DNA from: Collinsella sp.
Lineage (GTDB): Bacteria > Actinomycetota > Coriobacteriia > Coriobacteriales > Coriobacteriaceae
Reading direction: 5' to 3'
Assembly: GCA_014871665.1 (NCBI GenBank)
Contig: WGSL01000015.1
Coordinates: 1-35,545 of the forward strand
DNA: 35,545 nucleotides
Numbering within the stretch: the stretch's first letter is position 1; each line of letters opens with the position of its first letter. The notes beneath the pieces are model-generated. The model saw only the letters and a program-made list of their open reading frames with translations. It was not told where the DNA came from and made no database searches. Below are positions 31,668-35,545 of the stretch, piece after piece. The translations under genes and the position numbers were made by a program.

Positions 31668-31803
31668 GGGTTCCGCTCCCCTCTTGGTTGTCTTGCCACC
31701 ATTATGGCTGCGAAACTGCAGGTGTGCACCGCGCGCGGTGCCAAGGTGACAGAACTGTTCGCGAGCGGGGGCGTTTTGTCCGCCTCGCACTCGTAGCGGT
31801 GGC

Positions 31804-31848
31804 GGGGACCAAAATGATTCTTTAATCCCCGTCCCAGAAAATCATTTA
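31804..31848. repeat. GGGAC-core element H
   Basis: GGGGAC at 31804 and GTCCC at 31831, with AAATGATT and AATCATTT words on both sides, form an imperfect, partly palindromic element at the 3' end of the unknown gene at 31846. It overlaps that gene's stop codon. It belongs to the same general GGGAC-core class as A, B and C but has a different body. Confidence 0.6.
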
Positions 31849-32553
31849 GCGGCGGGCGCGGAGCTTTTCGTAGCCTTCGGCGAAGAAGGCAACCGTAGCG
31901 GCGTCGGCCTCGGTGGCGTCCGTCTCGGTTGCGGGGACCACGCCGTGCTCGTCGCTCACTAGGAACAGCGCGCCCTTAAGCTGCGCGGGAATGTCTACGC
32001 GCGTGACCGGGATGCCCTTGGTCTGGGCCAACTGCTCGATGAGCGTCGCCGTGCCACACAGGAACTCGTCCGCCGGCGCCACAAAGGCGAGCTCGCCGTT
32101 GTTGACGGCGGCGAGCAGCTCGGGCGCCACGCCGGTCTCGTCGGCCTCGGAGCGGGCCTCGGCGGAGCGGGCGCGCAGCGCCTTGGCCGACGTATCGGCC
32201 AGCGGCTCGTACTCCCCCACCGTCATGGCGGCGTTGCCGTTGACGTCGATCACCAGCATGAGTACGCCGTCGCGCGCGGTGTAATCGCCCTCGGCGAGCG
32301 ACCACTCGACGTGCTGCTTGGCCCAGCTGAGCATGTTGTGGGTAAGTGGCTCACCCTGCACCAGGCGCTCGGACAGCGCGCGAATGTGACGGTTGAGCAT
32401 GGGCACCTTTTTGTTGGACATGCGCCAACGGCAGACAAGCGCGGGCTTGTCGAGCGTAAACTTCTCGACCGCCTCCTGATTAGCGCAAAAGTCCTCGTAC
32501 GCACGCTGATCCTCGGCGTTGCCAAACAGCTCGGCATCATCAATCTGGGGCAT
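31846..32553 (-). CDS. Protein of unknown function (235 residues)
   Basis: I do not recognise this family. The ATG at 32553 is chosen because AAAGG lies seven bases upstream; the first in-frame ATG at 32577 does not have a good site. The product is acidic, soluble, has no signal peptide, and looks alpha/beta. Residues 45-75 include LVCRWRMSNKKVPML, and 100-120 DGVLMLVIDVNGNAAMTVGE. A Thr/Ala/Asp-rich stretch, TETDATEADAAT, is near the end. SseB-like proteins have a similar two-part appearance, but I see no firm match. It lies between the regulator gene and purH, each separated by hairpins. Confidence 0.7.
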   Translation of the reverse strand: MPQIDDAELFGNAEDQRAYEDFCANQEAVEKFTLDKPALVCRWRMSNKKVPMLNRHIRALSERLVQGEPLTHNMLSWAKQHVEWSLAEGDYTARDGVLMLVIDVNGNAAMTVGEYEPLADTSAKALRARSAEARSEADETGVAPELLAAVNNGELAFVAPADEFLCGTATLIEQLAQTKGIPVTRVDIPAQLKGALFLVSDEHGVVPATETDATEADAATVAFFAEGYEKLRARR

Positions 32554-32593
32554 GGTCATACCTTTCGTGTTAGTCATTCCGTCCTCTTATACC

Positions 32594-32629
32594 AAAAAGA
32601 CGGCCCTCCAAACGGAGCGACCGTCTTTT
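32594..32629 (-). terminator. Intrinsic terminator between purH and the unknown gene
   Basis: On the minus strand AAAAGACGG pairs with CCGTCTTTT with an inner CTCC/GGAG stem, followed by a T-run. It lies about 200 bases after the purH stop and before the unknown gene. Confidence 0.8.
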
Positions 32630-32713
32630 GCAGAGATTATTTTAGAAGCGAGGCCAGTCCAAGGGACGAGATAACATCCCATCCTCCCCAGTCAACCTAA
32701 CAGGTCGGCGAGG

Positions 32714-32809
32714 GTTGCCCAGGTGCCGCAGATTGCCGTGAAAGAGGAGCGACGCGTACTTGGGTACGCGAGCGACGAATGAACGGCAAGGTGCGGTGGC
32801 TGGGCAAGC
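32714..32809 (-). ncRNA. Structured 3' region of purH
   Basis: Imperfect arms GTTGCCCAGGTGCCGCA-GATTGCCGT (32714-32739) and ACGGCAAGGTGCGG-TGGCTGGGCAAGC (32783-32809) pair around a second stem, CGCGTAC with GTACGCG (32753-32771). The whole could fold as a stable RNA in the purH 3' region or be a DNA repeat. No function is known to me. Confidence 0.45.
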
Positions 32810-32828
32810 CGCAGCGCCGCTTCCCTAC

Positions 32829-34436
32829 TTAGTGGCGGAAGTGGCGGGCCCCCGTGAAGACCATCGCAATATTGTGCTCGTTGCAGGCCTGGACGCTCTC
32901 GTCGTCGCGCTTGGAGCCGCCGGGCTGAATGATGCAGGTCACGCCGTGCGCGGCAAGCACGTCGACGTTGTCGCGGAACGGGAAGAACGCGTCGCTTGCA
33001 CAGGCAAAGCCGCCCTTCTCCACGCCCTCGCGCTCGCAGAAGTCCTCGGCGCGCTCGCAGGCAAGCAGTGCAGAGTCAACGCGGTTGGGCTGACCCGGGC
33101 CCATGCCAATGCCGGCCTTACCCTTGGAAACCAGGATGGCGTTGGACTTGACGCCCTTGCAGACCTTCCAGGCAAACTCGAGCTCGGCCATCTCGGCGTC
33201 GGTGGGCTTACGGTCGGTGGGGAACGTGAAGGTCGCGGGGTCCTCGGTCACGTGGTCGACTTCCTGCACCAGCATGCCGCCGTCGACGGAGCGCAGCTCC
33301 ACCTGGGCGCCGTGGTCCACGCCGCCGGTAGCCAGCACACGCAGGTTGGGGCGCTTGGCCATGCGCTCGAGCGCCTCGGCAGTGTAGCTCGGGGCGATGA
33401 TAACCTCGACGAACTGCTTGTTCTGATCGGCAAAGTGCTCAACCAACTCATAGGGAACCTCGCGGTTGCAGGCGATGATGCCGCCGAAGGCGCTCTTGGG
33501 ATCGCAGGCGAAGGCGCGGTCGTAGGCGGCCGTGATGTCCTCGGCCACGGCAGAGCCGCAGGGGTTCTGATGCTTGAGGATCACGCAGGCCGGCTCATCG
33601 AACTCGCGGACCAGGTTCCAAGCGGCATCGGCATCCAGATAGTTGTTGTAGCTGAGCGGCTTGCCCTGAATCTGCTCGGAGCCAACGAGCGGGAACTGCG
33701 AGCTCGCGGTGTTCTCGCAGCCCTCGGCAAAGCGATAGACCGTAGCCTTCTGCTGCGGGTTCTCGCCATAGCGCAGATCGTCGACCTTCTCCAGCGAGAT
33801 CTCGAGCTTGGCAGAGGTGTCCGCCACATCGCTTGCCTGGGCGGCAAGCCAACGGGAGATAGCCGTGTCGTAGGCGGCGGTGGTCTGGTAGACCTTCACC
33901 TGCAGGCGACGACGGGTGGAAAGCGTGGTGCAGCCACCGGTCTCGTGCATCTCGGCCAGGACGGCATCATAGTCGGCCGGGTCGGAGATGACGGTAACGC
34001 TCGTGGCGTTCTTGGCGGCAGAGCGCAGCATGGAGGGGCCACCGATGTCGATGTGCTCGATGGCATCCGCGAAGGTGACCTCGGGGTTGGCGACGGTCTT
34101 CTCGAACTCGTACAGGTTGACGACGACCAGGTCGATCAGCTTAATGCCGTGCTGAGCGGCCTCCTGCATGTGCTGCTCGGAATCGCGGCGGGCCAGCAGC
34201 GCGCCGTGAACCTTGGGGTGCAGGGTCTTAACGCGGCCGTCCATCATCTCGGGGTAGCCCGTGAACTCCTCGATGGGGGTTACGGGAACGCCCGCATCCT
34301 CGATGGCACGAGCCGTGCCGCCCGTAGAGATGATCTCGACGCCAAAGTCATCGACCAGCGTCCGTGCGAAATCGACGACACCCGTCTTATCGGTAACCGA
34401 AATCAACGCGCGTGCGATCTTCACATCAGATCCCAT
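32829..34436 (-). CDS. purH: Bifunctional AICAR transformylase/IMP cyclohydrolase
   Basis: The 535-residue enzyme carries out the last two steps of IMP synthesis: formyl transfer to AICAR from 10-formyl-tetrahydrofolate, then ring closure. The N-terminal MGS-like cyclohydrolase domain has ISTGGTA and KTLHPKVHGALL. The transformylase part has KHQNPCGSA and SAFGGIIACNREV. AGGAGG is five bases before the ATG. Length and motifs are normal. It stands alone, divergent from a GNAT gene. Confidence 0.96.
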   Translation of the reverse strand: MGSDVKIARALISVTDKTGVVDFARTLVDDFGVEIISTGGTARAIEDAGVPVTPIEEFTGYPEMMDGRVKTLHPKVHGALLARRDSEQHMQEAAQHGIKLIDLVVVNLYEFEKTVANPEVTFADAIEHIDIGGPSMLRSAAKNATSVTVISDPADYDAVLAEMHETGGCTTLSTRRRLQVKVYQTTAAYDTAISRWLAAQASDVADTSAKLEISLEKVDDLRYGENPQQKATVYRFAEGCENTASSQFPLVGSEQIQGKPLSYNNYLDADAAWNLVREFDEPACVILKHQNPCGSAVAEDITAAYDRAFACDPKSAFGGIIACNREVPYELVEHFADQNKQFVEVIIAPSYTAEALERMAKRPNLRVLATGGVDHGAQVELRSVDGGMLVQEVDHVTEDPATFTFPTDRKPTDAEMAELEFAWKVCKGVKSNAILVSKGKAGIGMGPGQPNRVDSALLACERAEDFCEREGVEKGGFACASDAFFPFRDNVDVLAAHGVTCIIQPGGSKRDDESVQACNEHNIAMVFTGARHFRH

Positions 34437-34508
34437 GCAGTCCTCCTGTCTGGTACGCCGCCGTGCTCTGTGAGTCGGTGATACGTCGATCTGCAGCGCT
34501 CGCGCAGC

Positions 34509-34530
34509 GGCATTGAAAATACTGATTCAA
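34509..34530. promoter_or_regulatory. Palindrome upstream of purH
   Basis: CATTGAA, eight bases, TTCAATG form a 22-base perfect palindrome 73 bases before the purH start, in the divergent region with the GNAT gene. It may be an operator. No purine riboswitch is seen. The rest of 34437-34713 shows no gene. Confidence 0.35.
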
Positions 34531-34713
34531 TGTAGCGCATCGAGCGCATCGATGCACCCCGCAACGGGCGCATATGCAGAAAAAGTTTGCGAGCGGAGGA
34601 GATGGGCACGGCACCGGGCACGGTGAGTTCATGGAACACAGGGGCACCATAATTAGATGCCAATAGCGTGGTAGAACTGTGCTCGATATGCATCCGCAAA
34701 AGAAAGAGGCACC

Positions 34714-35355
34714 ATGGTCTCGCGGGTTCTCTACCGACCGTTTGATACCGAAGACTTCGACGCCATCGCGCTGATTCTGCAGCAGCTTTGGCATAACAAT
34801 TCGGATAACGATGAGTACAACCGCCTTGAGGCCGCGTGCGACCTCGCCTATTGCCTTTCGTCATCGACGTTTTCGCAGGTTGCCGTAATCGACGGTCAGG
34901 CGCGTGGCATTGCGCTCGCGCGTGCGGGACAGAGCTCCGGCGCCACCGTCAAGGAACATTGGATGGATACCGAACGCGCGCTGCTATCGCAGATGCGCGA
35001 GCTGGAGCCCGATGCCTGCGCCGAGTACCTCTCATTTGTGCGCGCAACCATCCGAACCAACAACCGCCTGCTCGAGAGCAGCCCGTTGCCGCACGACAAC
35101 GAGGTCACGCTGCTTGCCGTTGATCGCGACGTCCACGGCCTGGGCGTTGGCTCGGTGTTGCTCGATGCCGCGGTCTCGTATCTGTCCTCGCGCGGGGCGA
35201 CAAGGGCGCACCTGTACACCGACTCCAACTGCTCGTGGAAGTTCTACGAGCTGCACGGCTTTAAGCGCGCGGCCACGCACCGTGCCAACCGCGAAGAGCG
35301 CCGCCACGACATGCCGCGCGAAAGCTTCCTCTACGAACTCGACCTAACAGCCTAG
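34714..35355 (+). CDS. GNAT family N-acetyltransferase
   Basis: The 213-residue protein has the acetyl-CoA-binding motif A in VDRDVHGLGVGSVLLDAAV (R/Q-x-x-G-x-G/A type). The C-terminal strand ends YELHGFKRA, the usual GNAT motif B. The N-terminal half begins with RPFDTEDFDAI, as in many GNATs. The substrate cannot be inferred from the sequence. AAAGAGG precedes the ATG. It is followed by an element of the GGGAC class. Confidence 0.9.
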   Translation: MVSRVLYRPFDTEDFDAIALILQQLWHNNSDNDEYNRLEAACDLAYCLSSSTFSQVAVIDGQARGIALARAGQSSGATVKEHWMDTERALLSQMRELEPDACAEYLSFVRATIRTNNRLLESSPLPHDNEVTLLAVDRDVHGLGVGSVLLDAAVSYLSSRGATRAHLYTDSNCSWKFYELHGFKRAATHRANREERRHDMPRESFLYELDLTA

Positions 35356-35371
35356 GCCCAGCAACCATACC

Positions 35372-35412
35372 CAGTCATTTAGGAACGTCCCCAGTGACTA
35401 GTCGTTGGGGAC
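35372..35412. repeat. GGGGAC-core element I
   Basis: GTCATTTAGGAACGTCCCC and TTGGGGAC flank TGACTAGTCGT, which is shared with hairpin A at 5812-5863. GTCCCC (35386-35391) pairs with GGGGAC (35407-35412). The arms are less perfect than in A, so this may be an older copy. Confidence 0.65.
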
Positions 35413-35494
35413 AGTCTTCGTAGGTAGCGCATGAAAATGGGCTGGGCTTTCCCCGACGGCTGTCGAGCAACGCCCATCCCAGAGCTTACGCCCG

Positions 35495-35545
35495 TTAGAA
35501 CGTTCCGCCGCCGCCTCCGCCGACGCCGCCGCCTCCGCCGCCCGA
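35495..35545 (-). CDS. C-terminus of a glycine-rich protein (partial)
   Basis: A minus-strand frame enters from the right edge and ends at TAA (35497-35495). The visible residues are almost all glycine, ending GGGGGGTF. Such tails are typical of DUF2207 and TPM-domain membrane proteins, but the rest is outside the window. Confidence 0.55.
   Translation of the reverse strand, partial: SGGGGGGVGGGGGGTF

Noticed and set aside
32760..34481. A 573-codon plus-strand frame opposite purH
   Set aside because: It is fully antisense to purH with biased composition and no recognisable domain.
34437..34713. Purine riboswitch before purH
   Set aside because: I could not find the conserved core of a purine riboswitch. 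Only a palindrome is seen.
1..35545. CRISPR array, tRNA or rRNA genes, insertion sequence genes
   Set aside because: No regular direct-repeat array, no cloverleaf and no transposase motif was recognised on reading. A covariance-model search would be needed to exclude small RNAs.

Overview
The window looks like a chromosomal segment of a high-GC Coriobacteriia gut bacterium, most likely Collinsella or a close relative. The case rests on coding style (strong G/C at third positions, which creates long antisense shadow frames), an archaeal-looking topoisomerase I with a Lys/Ala/Thr-rich tail, a MocR-type aspartate aminotransferase, cellobiose-type PTS genes, and many short GGGAC-core hairpins between genes. 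The genus is an inference. No rRNA, tRNA, CRISPR array, transposase gene or prophage was recognised.

Left part (1-5.8 kb, minus strand): a replication/competence operon reads tmk, holB, ricT (PSP1 domain), comF-type phosphoribosyltransferase, then a protein with a DUF559/Vsr-like nuclease signature. An orphan zinc-ribbon membrane protein with a poly-aspartate tract follows on the plus strand (6.0-7.0 kb), between clusters of perfect inverted repeats.

Middle (7.1-16.3 kb): a minus-strand tatA-tatC-hypA-hypB-topA run links Tat export, nickel insertion into hydrogenase and a type IA topoisomerase. It is followed by a STAS-domain anti-anti-sigma protein, an aspartate-type aminotransferase, an 84-residue unknown protein on the plus strand, and the Na+/H+ antiporter NhaA behind a leader that contains an intrinsic terminator.

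Sugar region (16.5-24.5 kb): Mn-dependent pyrophosphatase, ROK glucokinase, a PTS operon (6-phospho-beta-glucosidase, IIC, IIB, IIA) and a divergent GntR/UTRA regulator followed by mannose-6-phosphate isomerase. Together they import a beta-glucoside as its phosphate, cleave it, phosphorylate the released glucose and control the operon. Three copies of AAAAGTAA sit in or near the divergent promoters and are a plausible operator.

Right part (24.8-35.5 kb): PcrA/UvrD helicase with a large inserted linker, UppP with an acidic loop insertion, a universal stress protein, a Bce-type two-component system without its transporter, an unrecognised 235-residue protein, PurH, a GNAT acetyltransferase, and the glycine-rich C-terminus of a protein that runs off the window. 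The intergenic DNA is the least explained part: several families of short hairpins with a GGGAC core, two long hairpins (about 130 and 92 nt), a paired palindromic element, and a structured 3' region after purH.
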